Positions 11,603-24,016 of a stretch of DNA of 64,000 nt are shown piece after piece. Location: positions 3,968,001 to 4,032,000 of the forward strand of contig JANTQA010000047.1 in NCBI GenBank assembly GCA_027625915.1, read 5' to 3'. Origin of the DNA: Anaeramoeba flamelloides. Its lineage: Eukaryota; Metamonada; Anaeramoebidae. Position numbers and translations under genes: made by a program. Position 1 is the first letter of the stretch. The number at the start of each line of letters is the position of its first letter. The notes under the pieces were generated by a model that was not told the DNA's origin, searched no databases, and saw only the letters and a program-made list of their open reading frames with translations.

Positions 11603-12216
11603 TTTTACAAAAAATTAAAAAAAAATTATCAATATTTAGGTTTTTTTCATATTGATAATAATTGAATTTAGATCTTGAAATACAAAATTGAAAAAATATG
11701 TTACTTTTGGGAAGTTCTAAATATGTAATTACAGAAGTATTAGGTATTCGATTATTTGAGTTTCTATTGTTAAAAATGTAAAAAGTGATTTATAAAAAAA
11801 ATACAGAAATCACAATTTTTAATTCAGCTTTCCCGTATGGTTATGATATTTTTGATTTTAGGCCGAATTTCACAACTTCTTTAGAAGATTAAAATTGTTG
11901 ACAATAAGTCTTTTAAATTGTAAATCTCTGAATTTTTAAAAAATTACAAAGCCACACTTTTCTTAATACTAATTTCGAGTTTCAACCATTTTTTTTTTCT
12001 TGTGTTATATTACAAAAGGTAAGAAATAATTTACAGGACAATTAAATTTTCTGTAGCTACTCTACATCACTCGGATGCACTTGAAAACAGGTCCCCAGAT
12101 TTCACAGGGTTGGCAAAAACTGAATAGAAAGATTATCGATTACAGTTAATAATTAAATTATATGTGATTAATAATTGGTATTCTGCAACTCTCAGAGTCA
12201 GGCACTAAGTACCAGA

Positions 12217-12218
<2 letters not shown>

Positions 12219-12247
<29 letters not shown>
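12219..12247. repeat. (TA)n microsatellite
   Basis: A run of alternating A and T precedes the element at 12535. Similar TA runs occur at about 18870-18896, 22663-22685, 23761-23787, 41473-41514, 54452-54478, 59836-59857 and 60928-60957, often next to TA-targeting elements. Confidence 0.85.
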
Positions 12248-12250
<3 letters not shown>

Positions 12251-12534
12251 CTATTTTTAAAAATTAAATACACATCTTAAAATTACTTTTAGAGTTTATT
12301 TATATATATATAAATAATATTATTTTTGTTGATATTTTAATTGTAGAGATTAGAGATTGGGTGATATCTTTTTTAATTTGTAATAAAATTGAAATAAAAA
12401 TTATCAACAACAAGATCTTGCTAATCAAGAAATAGTAATATTTGATAAAACGACTATAATTATAAAAATATTGTGAGAAATACCAAAACATTGTGATAAA
12501 AAATAAATTGAGTTTAACTGGATAAACTGATATA

Positions 12535-13305
12535 AACCCCATTCCAAAAATTTGGACATACCCAAAATCTAGAATAGGCAAAAAAAAAAAAAACCAATTT
12601 ATTATATTCTTCCAAATGTAATATAAAACTACATTTAAGTAACAGAGTATTAATGTTTTTTTAAGTAATTATGTTTATACAAATAAAAGAAAAAAATCTG
12701 AAATTGTATGTACAAAATAATGAAACAAGCTGAACAAAAAATGTACTATTATTTTGCAATTAAAAAATGAAAATTTTTAGTGCACATTCCAAAATATTTT
12801 TCTGTTTATAAGCTGAATAAAATTTAAAGATCTTGACAACATCTTTTAGAAACGATTTTTTTAGACAATAATATAAACTTCCTTAGGTAACTCTAAGACA
12901 AAATTTTTACTCTGCTAATTTGATTGTATCAGTAATAATAAATAAAATATTTTGGAAATTGAAATAAAAATTTTCATTTATTAATTGGAAAATAACAGTA
13001 TTGGTAAATTTGTTGAAATTTCACCAACAATTGTTGATCAATCAAATGATAAGATAACATGGATTAATTGTCTGTGATTTTCCTATTTAACAAACTCAAC
13101 GATAACCTTCTATCAACCATCGAAAATAATTTCTAGATCTAAGGAAACAAATTACGTAACTCGAAAAAAGGAAATGAAAACAAAAACAAAAAAGACAAAA
13201 AATGAAATAGTTGATAAAATCAAAATTATCCCTAAATTGAATGTAAAGTGTAGTATTGTTATTTTTGAACTGTTTAAACTGTGTCCAAATTTTTGGAGTT
13301 TAGTT
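12535..13305. mobile_element. Tc1/mariner-type relic, family B copy 1 (771 bp)
   Basis: The inverted ends share TCCAAAAATTTGGACA preceded by TATAAAC. TA duplications lie at 12533-12534 and 13306-13307. A second, shorter copy at 22686-23212 matches across most of its length (for example the shared stretch TTTCACCAACAATTGTTGAT). The ends resemble those of the transposase-bearing copies at 47004 and 59861 (CTCAATTCCAAAAA). No transposase is recognisable here, so this is a decayed or non-autonomous relative. Confidence 0.7.
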
Positions 13306-13367
13306 TATATTTCAATTTCATTCTGTGTTGCGACTACCTTAAATCAGAAAAGATTATCCAATTCACT

Positions 13368-13830
13368 TCAATTACATGAGACTTTGGTTTTATTCAATTC
13401 TGTGTTATCCACTAATCTCTTAAAATCACTTTCTTCTAATCGAACGAATATGACTTTTTCAACACTTATCTCAATGATCAGTTCCTGACTTCTTCTCGAG
13501 AAAAAACTTTTGTTTCTCAAATCTAAAATATGTATGAAGAAACCTTTTTATTGGGTTTTTGTATATGAGATGTTCTTCATTTGTTTCAAAAGTGTTAATT
13601 AATAACACTTCCACAAACAGAAGACGTTACTCTTTTTTATTGTCATTTGGTAATTGATTAAAAATAAAAGCCATAACAAAAAAAAAAATAATAGAAAAGA
13701 GATTAATCCCAATTTTAAAAATCCAAACAGATTAATTAATTCTTTTTCGTGACTAGGAGTTGTGTTCCATTTAAACAACAAATTGTGGCCTGTCTTTAAA
13801 AGTTTCTTGAGAACACACCATCAAACGAAT
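13368..13830 (-). other. Coding-like stretch downstream of the HAD gene (weak)
   Basis: On the minus strand, one frame (about 13781-13599) reads KWNTTPSHEKELINLFGFLK followed by a hydrophobic stretch. Another frame further on (13550-13368) reads RRSQELIIEISVEKVIFVRL then EESDFKRLVDNTELNKTKV before a stop. Codon texture is better than in surrounding intergenic DNA, but no start or exon joining is convincing. Options are a small membrane-protein gene with short introns, a relic, or part of the HAD 3' untranslated region. Confidence 0.2.
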
Positions 13831-13905
13831 TGTCCTATAACCTACACAATTTTAACACATAATCAAATTGCGATTAAGGACAAACAGTGACAAGAAAGTG
13901 AAGTA

Positions 13906-14723
13906 TTAATTTTCTTGAAAGTCTGGCAAACACCATTGGGTTGGCTTGAATTCAAGTAGAGAATTTAAAAGTTGTGTAGGTTCTGGTGGATCTTCGAAAT
14001 GCATCCCGTGTTCGGGTATCCAAACGATGTGCATACCAGCGCTGATTGCTGCTTTTACTCCCTGTATTGAGTCCTCAAAAACAATACAATTCTCTGGTTT
14101 GACTCCAATGGCCTTTGCTGCAATTAAGAATATTTCTGGATCTGGCTTGCCCTTTGAAACGAGATCACCTGTAATAATGGTCTTTTCGTTGTAATAATTT
14201 TTCCAGGATTTGTTTTTTAATTTTAAAGTCGTATTCCTGACGCCATCACCTGTTGCGAGCGCACTTTTGATTCCGTTTTCGTTGACCCACTCAAGAATTC
14301 TTAGTGCCCCGGGCATTTCTTCACATGTAAGTAATTTTTCAGGTAGACGCTCGTTCATGTAATCAACAAATTCATAATTGCTAATTGGTAATCCATATTC
14401 ATCAATTACAACTTGTGACGCTTCTAGCATTGTTCGGCCCATTAGTTTTGCTGCACACTCTCGTGTAAACTTGGGTTTTGTTTCTGGTAAATATTTGTCA
14501 AGAATTTCTTGATCCAATTTGGAATAAATGCTAATAATTTTTTTTTTTATAAAATTTTTTTTTTGTTTTTTTTCTGTTATTTTATGGTTACTCATTCAAC
14601 TAGAATTCCTTTGAAAAAAAGAAAAAATTAAAGTCAATACAAGTCGGTGTCCAATAAAAGGCCATCAACATCAAAAATTATTCCTTGTATTTCTTGATTA
14701 TTAAGATTTGAGTTTTTACTCAT
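13906..14723 (-). CDS. HAD-superfamily phosphatase (beta-phosphoglucomutase / sugar-phosphatase type), two exons
   Basis: Exon 1 is 14723-14641 and exon 2 is 14530-13906, joined across a 102-base intron (donor GTATTGAC, acceptor ATTATTAG) into 235 residues. Exon 1 supplies HAD motif I, IIFDVDGLLLDTD (nucleophile Asp18, general acid Asp20), which the longest single frame lacks. The junction gives DTDFIYSKLDQEIL, as expected for the cap-domain entry. Further motifs are ALATGDG (motif II Thr), the lysine in VSKGKPDPEIF (motif III), and CIVFEDSIQGVKAA with the Mg-binding acidic pair (motif IV). The enzyme is expected to be a cytosolic Mg2+-dependent phosphatase or mutase acting on a small phosphometabolite; the substrate cannot be read from sequence. 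The ATG at 14595 lies inside the intron and is not the start. Confidence 0.9.
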
Positions 14724-15184
14724 CTGTGAAAAAATTAGAAAAATATGATTTTCAGGATTTTGAGAAAAGTAAATTCTTGTCGAATTTTTTGTTTGTTTCC
14801 TTAAGACCAATCTTTGTCAGAATAACTTTTTTGAAAATAAATTTAATTTATAGTATCTCTTTGCTTCAGAACCAGTAATTCATGAAATTTTCAAAAGCTA
14901 TCTCAAGTGAATTACTTAAGGTGATAATTAAGATTTTTTTGATTAAAGGGGTAATTATATTTTACAAATTTTGAGTGACAGAGTTTAGACGAAAATTAAT
15001 AATTTAAGTCATTTGTTGAATCAAAATCATTACATTTTTATACAAAGAAGAATGGGAATAGATCGTAGTTTATTATATTTACATACCAATAAAAAATGTA
15101 AATTGAAAAAAATGAAAAAATTGATGAAGAAAGAATAAAAAAAATTATTTATTTATCTTTCTTATATGTAATATTTGATATTAT

Positions 15185-15430
15185 TACTGGTTCTTTATTT
15201 GATGTTAATTGAAAAATAAAAAGATCAAAATTTTCATTCAGCTTTTCAAAAAAATCACATCCCAAGAATTAAAAAAAATCAACAAAAGTATCCAATTCGA
15301 AAAAGGCAAACAAATAATTGAAAGCTGATTTATAAGGTTTAAAAATTCGTAAAGTAGCATGAATTTAAAAATATTTTTTTGGAAAAGTGTATGAAAATTT
15401 TGTTCCATTTATTATCCAGCTAATAGTAGT
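15185..15430. mobile_element. GATCAAAATTTTCATTCA MITE, copy 2
   Basis: Shares the left arm AAAAAGATCAAAATTTTCAT and a right arm near GAAAATTTTGTTCCATTTAT with the elements at 11378-11602 and 54687-54913. It is the most diverged of the three, so the boundaries are approximate. Confidence 0.55.
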
Positions 15431-18155
15431 CTTGTATTTCATTCCAAATTGGAAAAATTTTTTATTTTAAAAAATTTTTGATTAAAAAATTACTTCCATT
15501 TTCTCTAGTATTTTATCAAATTGAATTTAAAATCAATCTTTCATTTATTTAATTTAATGATTAAATATTTCAGAAATTTGGAGATTTTTTTTGAATTCTT
15601 CTTGAGAAAGAATAGATTTATTCAAAGAATTTTTTGGATTTTCCAATTATCTATTTTAAGATTATTTGTAAATCAAAATAATTAGGAATAATTCTTACGA
15701 GTTTTTTTACCAAATTTTCGTTTTATTTCTTTTTGTCGTTGTTTTTTCATTTTGATATTTCAATCTTTTTTATATTAGTCTTGAAATAATATTTTTTTAT
15801 GAGTTTATTTGATTAAAAAAATTTTAAAATATCAATTTCTGAAAATAAATTTGTACAAAGAGGTGAAATGTTAAAAAATCGTAAATGGTAATGATGCCCA
15901 AAATTCAAGGTAACAAAATTTTTGAACTTGTTCTAATTAAGAAGATAAATAAGAAGAAATATCTATGTGAATATACTTTTGTTGGGATTCTTTATCGTAG
16001 CTTTCAAGATTTTAACAGGCTTTTTCTGAAAAGTGATTTTGTTTGTTAGGTCTTCTAAAAGAAAATATTTTTTTCATATTTACTCACATTTTTGGGTATA
16101 TTTTTTTGTTTTTCTTCTTTGTTTACTTTCCAAATATTTGTATGAAAAGATTTCTCAATCAGATAAATAATTTAATCAAACTAAAATTTTTAAGAATTAA
16201 AAAAAATGCAATTCAATCTTCCAAAATAAAATAAAAGATTCAGCTTTGTTTTATTGTTATTTCTTTTATATAAATAGTGTAATTTTGACTTATTGGTTTT
16301 ACTATTCCAATATTTCAGTTCACTCAAAAAATCCATTTTTTATGTTAATTTTCAGTATTAACGTTTTGAAAAAAAGTAAAATTTGCATACTTTTATGAAA
16401 TAATTTATAATTTTGTTATTCATCACCATTTCTATTCGGGGTGTTTTTTTGAAAAATAAAAAAAATAAAAAATAAAATAAAATCTATTATTATATTTTCC
16501 TCAATATAATCTTTGATTCTATAGAATTAACAAAAATCAATATAATTTAGTAATTTTTAATAGGTTTAAATTTTCTCTTTTAAAATATATCAAAAAATTT
16601 TTTTTATTTTAATTTTGAAATATTTGAAAAAAAAAAAAACAATTAATATTAAATTATGAAAATATGGAACAAAAAAAATACTATTAAAATAAGATATGAT
16701 TTAAATTTGAAAATTCAAAATTTTTTATTTTTCAAAAATTATTGCGTACACAAAACTGATAAACTGGATACCTCTTTAGATTGAATGTTTTTTTAAAAAA
16801 TGCTCAGCTGGTATTAATTTTTTATTATCAATTTTGGTATTATTTATTTTACTGGTTTTTTTTTTCTATCTATCCCTGGATGGGATATTAATAAATAATC
16901 AATTTATTATTACAGTTTATTACCACTGTGAATACTTTTTAAAAACTTTTTTGAAGTTTTTTTAGTTTGAAAAAGTAAAAAAAAAAATCAGAATTACAAC
17001 TATTTGAAAGTTTTCTATTGAAAAAAAGTATCAACTCATCATTTAAATTTTTAGTGTGGGTTGGGGTTTGAAGGTAAGCACTTTGTTTAAAAAATTCTGA
17101 ATTCTATTAAAAATAATACTTTAATCAGTTTTTATTCTAACAATATCTTTAAAAAAAGTAATGAATTTTTCAAAATGTCATTTATTTCCATTATATTACT
17201 TATTTAATTCTTCTTATATTTTCGGGGATATAATAGCCCTAAATAAAATAAATTGCCCTTAAAAGAGGAGGGGTTGTTTAAACAATTTTTTTAAAGTTGT
17301 TAAAGGCTATTTGATACGTTTATTTCTATGAAAGCAATATTTGAATTATTAATTCTCAAGCTGTTAATCTGAATTGTTTTTGGAAATTCAGACAAAAAGA
17401 AACTTAAACAATAACTAAAAGTTGAAGAAATATCAATTAAAGTATACTCTAAAAAGTCAAACAATTAAAATCCATATCTTCAATAATTGAAGTAGTACAA
17501 AAACACAAGGTATTATATCCGAAATTTTACCAAATGTTAAAACCAAAAAAAAAATAATAATAATAAATAAAAATAAATAAAGACGGTATATAAGAGTATA
17601 ACAAAGTATCTTCTGTGATTAAAAAAATGGTAAATTTGGTTCAAGATAACCTACAATTAAAATTCACCAAACATCACTTGATAAATGTTTATTATTTAAA
17701 ACCAATTTTCAAAAAAAAAACAAAAAAACTATATTGTAACATAGTAAGATACCTTTCCTCAACATTTTATCAAGTCAACAAATCTGTTTTTAGTCATAAA
17801 AATGATTTTTAAAGATCACAAAATTCAAATAACTCTTAAGGCACAAGTTTCTATTATTATTTTTTTTAACCAATTTCTGAATATGTATTCCTTATCTAGA
17901 AATATGTTTAATATTGAAAATAAACAGAGTCTTCAAATATCAAGTAATTGACAAATAATTTTCTCAATCTCTATTAAATTTGGGTAAAACAATTTAATAA
18001 AGATTAGACCCTTAAAGAAAACTAAAAATCAAAATAATTCAAAAAAAAAATTGAAATTTTTTTTTTTTTAAGGAAAATTCACTCCAATAAAAAAGTTTGA
18101 AGATGAAAGATTATCGCTTTTCGTTTTCACATTCTGAAAATTAATGAAATAAATA

Positions 18156-18533
18156 AACTCCATTTCACTCAAAGGGGCCCAGCCAAAAATGAAAAAGTCA
18201 CTTTATTTTTAAGAATCAACCAAACTTAGATTGTTTAAAAATACGAGAAATGATAAACTTCATATAAGAGTCCATAATTATAAAAGAAACCCCTGAACAA
18301 ACCATAAATTTCAAAAAAAAAAAATGTTAAAAAATTTTTTGGGCCCCATTCATTGGAACGTCTCGTGCAAAATTCTCAATTTCTTTAGGAAATTAAAATT
18401 GTTGACAACAAGATTTTTACTTGTAAATGTATGAATTTTAAAAAGAATATACAAAGCTTAACTTTTCTTAATGTTTATTTTGTTTTTTTCAAAAATTTTT
18501 TTTTTCAAAGTTAATTTTAAAAAAAAAAAAAAG

Positions 18534-18566
<33 letters not shown>

Positions 18567-18700
18567 AAAAAGCAAAAAACAAAAAAAAACGATTTTGATC
18601 TAAAAATTCAAATTTTATTTTGATAAGAGTAATGAATTAAACTCATAGAATGTCTTCCATTTCTTCAATAAAACTGGGCCCCTTTGACTGAAAAAGAGTT
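18156..18700. mobile_element. TA-flanked MITE, family A copy 2 (545 bp)
   Basis: The ends are AACTCCATTTCACTCAAAGG and the complement of AACTCTTTTTCAGTCAAAGG, each continuing into GGCCC. TA duplications lie at 18154-18155 and 18701-18702. The interior is shorter than in copies 1 and 3 and includes an A-homopolymer zone near the right end. Non-coding. Confidence 0.8.
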
Positions 18701-18870
18701 TATATTAAATTATTAAAAATTAAATATCTTTAATGAAAAAAATTAATTAAATATCCAAAATTAAAAATAAAATTTTTTATTTATTGTTTTGATAATGTGA
18801 ACTTTTTATCATATTTTCTGATGAAAAAAATAGCGATTGAAGAAATTTTTGAAAATAAGGATAAAAAACA

Positions 18871-18901
<31 letters not shown>

Positions 18902-18971
18902 GTATGTTGTATGTAATTATTAAAAAGAATAATGAACTTTTAAAAGGAAAAAAAAAATTCAGTAAAAAGAT

Positions 18972-21018
18972 TTATAATTGTTGGTATTTGTTTCCTTTTT
19001 TATCAGAACGATATTTGTTAACAATCAAGCCAAATACGAAACATGCAATACAACAAACAACGACAACCATAAAGGTGTATCCGCCACTTAATCCCCCAGT
19101 GGATGAACTTGGGCTTGTATTTTTTGTTGTTACTGTTGCTGTTGGTGATGGGCTTGGGTGTAATGGGTCAATTGGGCAAGCTAATTATTGTTAAAAACAT
19201 TTTTGTTCAAATATTAAGAAAGATTATTTACAAAAATAACACACAAAAAAAATAATAATCCAAAATTTGTTAAAAATTATGGGAAAAAACAAAAATTAAT
19301 AAAAAAAAAAAAAAAGAAAACAAACCGTGTTTTGTGGTAAAAGTAATTTCGGTCCTTGGTGGTGTAAGAGATCGTTCAATAACTTCAGTAATTTCACCTT
19401 TGGCATCTGAATCACAAACGAAATCCCATTTCATTGAACGTTTTTTATGATTAAGGCTGTCCATCTTGTCATATTCAAGGGTGACACCTTCATTTGGATC
19501 ATCTGAAAAGGGCATCCAGTCAGATGTAGATAAGTCGCCAAGTTCTGTACAAGCACCGTTTTGAAGTAAATATCCAGTATTTACATGGGCTTTACAGCAA
19601 CTACACCCTGAGACGTCGTCAAGGTTTTTACAAAACGATAACCAATATTGGTTTTTTGTATCTTTGTCGGTATATTTATATGTTCCTCGAACTGCTCGAA
19701 GATCATAGAGCATATTGTCTTGAATTGTCATACAGGAGGTTGGATCAGAGGTTGGAGTTGGGATTGGTGTTGGTGTCGTTCTACAAGCTTTATTGTTTTA
19801 TTTTTTAATTTTGTGGGATTGGGCGATTTGGATATTTTATAGTGAGAATTTGAATTTGAATTTGAATTTGAATTTGAATTTGAATTTGAATTGTTGAGAT
19901 TAATATGTCAATATAAGATTTAAATTTTAAAAATTGTGAAATGAAGAGCATAATTTAGGGATTTTGTGTTTAATATTTGATGTGAAATTTTTCAATAAAA
20001 AATAAAAAAAAGGAAAAAAGAAGAAAAAGAAAAAATTGAAAAAAAGAAGAAAAAAAAAAACAAAAAAAGCAAAACAAAAAAAAATTTTAGAAGAGATCTT
20101 TTAAACAGTTGTTACATAGAATCGCTAAAGAATTTCAAAAATAGAAAGAATTTACCATATTTAGTTGCAATATTCATTTGTACATGAGAAGGCATTGAGT
20201 CTTGTTCGTAACAAGAAATAATTTGGTTATCCTTTGAGAATATGAAATAGAGAGTTATAGTTTATGGAAAAAACAAATTCAAGGGAGAATTTCAGTCAAT
20301 AGAAAGTTCTTTAGTAAAATTGAAAAAAAAAATTTTTTGTTTCTTTTGTTTTTGTTTTTGTTTCTAAAAAATTTCGGTTGACTCGCAAAATTTTTTATTT
20401 TTACAAAAATGTTTTGTTGTTTGGAAATTAAAGAACTGTCTTTTCATGATTTAGTAACACTACTTTATTTTTTTTTTTCTCTTTGAAAGCGAAGACAAAA
20501 AAAATAATAAAATTCTTTTTGTGTGTGTTGGTTGAAGGTCTTCGGAAAATGAAAAAAAACAAAAAAAATCAAAAGAAAAAAAAGAAAAAAATATTTACAT
20601 AATTTGGGTTACAAAAGAGATAAATAGCAGTACTTCTGAGTGTGTGGCCCAACGAAGAAAGAACTTGGTTGGAAATTTTCACACCTGTACCATAATTATT
20701 AGGATCGGCATACGCATATTGCTCTCCATTTGAATATTCGCCCCAATATCTACAAGTTGTGTTATGACGAGTCCAAGAATTGTATTTGCCTGAGGTACAA
20801 CACGTACAATCGTTTTGTGTGTTTGTTGGAATACAAACATTCCATACATACTGAACACCAGCTTCATCTTGATAGTTATAATTTGATGTTTTTAATGTTA
20901 ATGGGTTAAAATCATACTGGTGACCGTCTCTCTCCCATTTACATGTATGATCAACGTCGCATTGTGCAAAAATTGTTAACGCAACAAAAAAGATCACAAT
21001 AGTATAAAAATTTTTCAT
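18972..21018 (-). CDS. Type I membrane receptor with two MRH domains, four exons
   Basis: Exons are 21018-20599, 20231-20156, 19787-19326 and 19180-18972, all with GT-AG borders and matching phases, giving 388 residues. Signal peptide: MKNFYTIVIFFVALTIFAQC. MRH domain 1 runs from HTCKWERDGHQYDFNPLTL through LGHTLRSTAIYLFCNPNY to the conserved KYAC. A Pro/Thr hinge follows (RTTPTPIPTPTSDPTSC). MRH domain 2 ends KKRSMKWDFVCDSDAKGEI ... TKHACPID, then a Ser/Thr/Pro stalk, a membrane span (FMVVVVCCIACFVFGLIV) and a 15-residue tail ending KYQQL. MRH domains occur in mannose-6-phosphate receptors and ER glycan lectins. An Arg aligned with the ligand-binding Arg is visible in both domains, but the final binding Tyr is not evident. 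YQQL fits a YxxPhi sorting signal. I infer a Golgi-to-endosome sorting receptor. The TTG-initiated extension to 21036 is rejected in favour of the ATG at 21018. Confidence 0.85.
19846..19892. repeat. (GAATTT)n hexanucleotide repeat in an intron
   Basis: About eight tandem copies of a hexamer (GAATTT) lie in the intron between exons 2 and 3 of the MRH receptor gene. Likely length-variable. Confidence 0.9.
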
Positions 21019-22646
21019 TCTCAAAAAAGAATACAATTAAAAATTAGAAACTAAAAAATGATTTTAGATTTTTTTTTCTTCCTTTTGATAACTTTCAAAA
21101 ATTCACGTACTCTTTATTTTTATGTTTTTCGAAAAATAAATCAAATAGAATTTTCTTTTGGTTTTCTATGTATAAAAACCAAAAAAAAAAGATGTTTTTT
21201 TATCATACAAAAAGGAGATATTCAATGGATATGAGAAAAATATAAAATATGAAGATCCGTTTTGAGAAACAAATTTTTTTGAATATAATTTTTAAGGACT
21301 ACCTAAAATAAATAATTTTAGAGGAAAATGAGTATTAATATATCAGACAACTGATCTTTGTTTTGTGATATACACAAGAACTCTTAGATTTCAATTTTTT
21401 TCAGAATTGGTAATTTTATTTGATAAAATTCCAGTTGGTAAGTTTGAAGTAATTAATGAACCCTGTTTTTATAATTTGAAGAAAAATATTTATCTAGTTT
21501 TGATTAAAAATCTTTGAAAAAATCAATTCTTATCACAAATGAATGTGTTGTGGTTTTCATACAAACTTACAAACATGTATTTAATAGATTAAAAGTTTAA
21601 ATTTCTAAAAAATTGTTAATTAAGCCAATTCTTCGGGTTTCAAAATATCATACTCATAATTCAATAATGATTTGGTTATCACACCCATAATCGCGAAATC
21701 ATTATAAATAACCCATAATATTAGTTTATCCAAATTAAAATATAAAAATATTTGATTAATTTTCATTTTTTTACTAAATTGTGAATGATGCATTTTATTG
21801 GTTGAAAATTTCGGTAACTTAGTAGTAATACTTTTAATTCAAAATAATATTTGTAAAAAATTATTGTAAAAGTAGAGTTCTAATTTTTGATAAAATGGAA
21901 ATAAAACTGAAATTTTTTTATTTTATCTTTTATTTAATAGCAAATTAAAGAGTACCATATCCTTAAAAAAACTCTTACTTGAAAACACAGAATGTGTCTG
22001 CTAAGCTTTCCAGATCTTTTTTTTTAACAAATTTCTTGTTTTTTTTTATGAATATAAATTTTCAAAAATATTATTTGCTTTCAGATAAATTTTTCAATTC
22101 GATCATTGATTTTTAAAATTTATTTTTTTATAATAAAACTTTAAAAAACCAATAAGATATTTTCTTATTATTTATTGCCATTTTATTTATTTTTTTATAG
22201 TATATATCTTCTTGAAAACAACTAACCATGTTTTTTTTTTAAAAAAATAAACATGGACTAAACATATATTCATTGCTTATTATGGCTTAACATCTATTCC
22301 CCAGTAGAATTTTAAAAAATATATTCTCTTTTAAACAACAAAAATGAAAAAAAAATAAAATATAAAATCCCCACTGAAGATAAAGAAACACATTTACAAT
22401 AAAGAAAAATAAAAATTGAAAATTTATAACAAATTATTAAAAAAATCCAATTCAAAATTTAACATTTTCTAAAAATATCATGAATTTTAAGATCAAAATT
22501 GTTTTAACATTGCACATAGAATTAGGTCATAAATTAGATGTCAAATAGAAACAAAAAAAAAAACTTGAGTTTATTTTGAAAGGTATATAATAAGAATTGC
22601 GAGGGTTTTTTTTGATTACTGTCTAAATAAATACGTACATACATAG

Positions 22647-22685
<39 letters not shown>

Positions 22686-23212
22686 AATCCCATTCCAAAA
22701 ATTTGGACACTCCCAAAATAAAAAATAGGCAAAAAAAAAACACAATTTATGATATGTTTGCAAACTTAATATAAAATCACATTTAAGTTACTCAGTATTA
22801 ATGATTTTATAAGTAATCATGTTCATCAAAATAAAAGAATTTAATATAAAACGAAACAATAAAAATCGGTGCATTCAAAATGATGAAACTAGCTGGATAA
22901 AAAAATATATTTAGAAATTTGTTGATATTTCACCAACAATTGTTGATCGATAAAATGATAAGATATTGTCAGCCAATTGTATACAATTTTTCTATTTAAA
23001 AACTCAGAACTAATCTATATCAACCATAGAAAAAAAATTCAGATCTAACAAAATAGATTACTTATCTGGTTAAAAAGGAAATGAAAAGAAAACTAAAAAG
23101 ACAAAAAATGAAATAGTTTATAAAATTAAAAATTATTCACAAATTGAATATAAAATAGAGTTTTGTATTTCTTTTAACAATTTAAAATGTGTCCAAATTT
23201 TTAAATTTAGTT
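22686..23212. mobile_element. Tc1/mariner-type relic, family B copy 2 (about 527 bp)
   Basis: The left end AATCCCATTCCAAAAATTTG pairs with a degraded right end (CCAAATTTTTAAATTTAGTT). It matches 12535-13305 over most of its length but lacks about 240 internal bases. It is preceded directly by a (CA)n/(TA)n microsatellite (22640-22685). Non-coding. Confidence 0.65.
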
Positions 23213-23760
23213 CATATCTATTAAGAAATACAGAATAAAAAAGGTTACTTTCCGTAACATTTTGTGATATATATACAAGATAGATAGATTATTCTTCTAA
23301 AATTTACTCTTTGGTAAGATACGTATAAGTTCTTAATTAATCTTTTTTTATGTTTTAATTATTGAAAAAAATTACATTTGAAACAAAAGGGGTGAAACAT
23401 GTTAATTAAGTACCATTGTACTTTTTTCTCTTTTTATCCCAACAATATCGGGCTATAATAACGAAAATAACAACATTGTCACAAAATAATAATAAAGATT
23501 CTCAATAGTTGACCAACACCAAAAAATATCCCAATCAGAATTGAAATAATAATATATATACCATATTAAAATATTCCAAAAAATGTCAAAAACAGCAAAT
23601 TCGACACAGACCAAACTGGAAATAATAGTAACTGAAATAACGCCATAAAAATTAATAATCATTCGAAACAAAATCATCTTTAATTATTTTTTTTTTCTAA
23701 TTTTTTTTTACCACTTTAACTAATAAAGTAATATGATTTTCATTTTTTGTTTATATCAAG

Positions 23761-23791
<31 letters not shown>

Positions 23792-24016
23792 AGAAACGAA
23801 CATTTCTTAGTCTAATTTCTTTTGAATAAACCTTCTTATTGAAACCAGAAAGTAAAATAACATGAAAAATCAACTCAATAATGAAATAAAATTACTTATT
23901 AACTGATAATAAAATAAAATAAATGTGTTTTACTAGTCACTACACTATCATGAAAAATTTTTTTCAAAAAAAAATTAATTTTTTGCTAATTTTACCCTTT
24001 TTAATAACTTCAATTA

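Larger units (their letters stand above)
10319..13905. other. Intergenic between RCC1-BTB and HAD genes, mostly MITEs
   Basis: The 5' flanks of two minus-strand genes bracket AT-rich DNA. It contains three inverted-repeat elements (10643-11119, 11378-11602, 12535-13305), a TA microsatellite (about 12219-12247) and a weak coding-like stretch (13368-13830). Nothing else was recognised. Confidence 0.6.
14724..18971. other. Intergenic, AT-rich with two MITEs
   Basis: No gene is recognised in this 4.2 kb. It holds a MITE of the GATCAAAATTTTCATTCA family (15185-15430), family A copy 2 (18156-18700), an A-homopolymer zone (about 18520-18565) and a TA microsatellite (about 18870-18896). Short open frames near 16043 and 17615 are low-complexity and unconvincing. 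Confidence 0.6.

Noticed and set aside
12300-12581. 93-codon minus-strand frame by the TA microsatellite
   Set aside because: Ile/Tyr/Phe-rich translation of AT repeats that crosses the family B left end.
13174-13488. 104-codon plus-strand frame over the right end of family B copy 1
   Set aside because: It runs from transposon interior across the terminal repeat into flank; no protein family pattern, and the matching copy at 22686 does not preserve it.
14531-14595. ATG at 14595 as the start of the HAD gene
   Set aside because: It lies in a T-rich intron; the upstream exon supplies the catalytic DVDG motif in frame with good splice sites.
23453-23677. Hydrophobic 74-codon minus-strand frame
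   Set aside because: Possible membrane peptide, but no start context, neighbour or second copy supports it; composition explains it.
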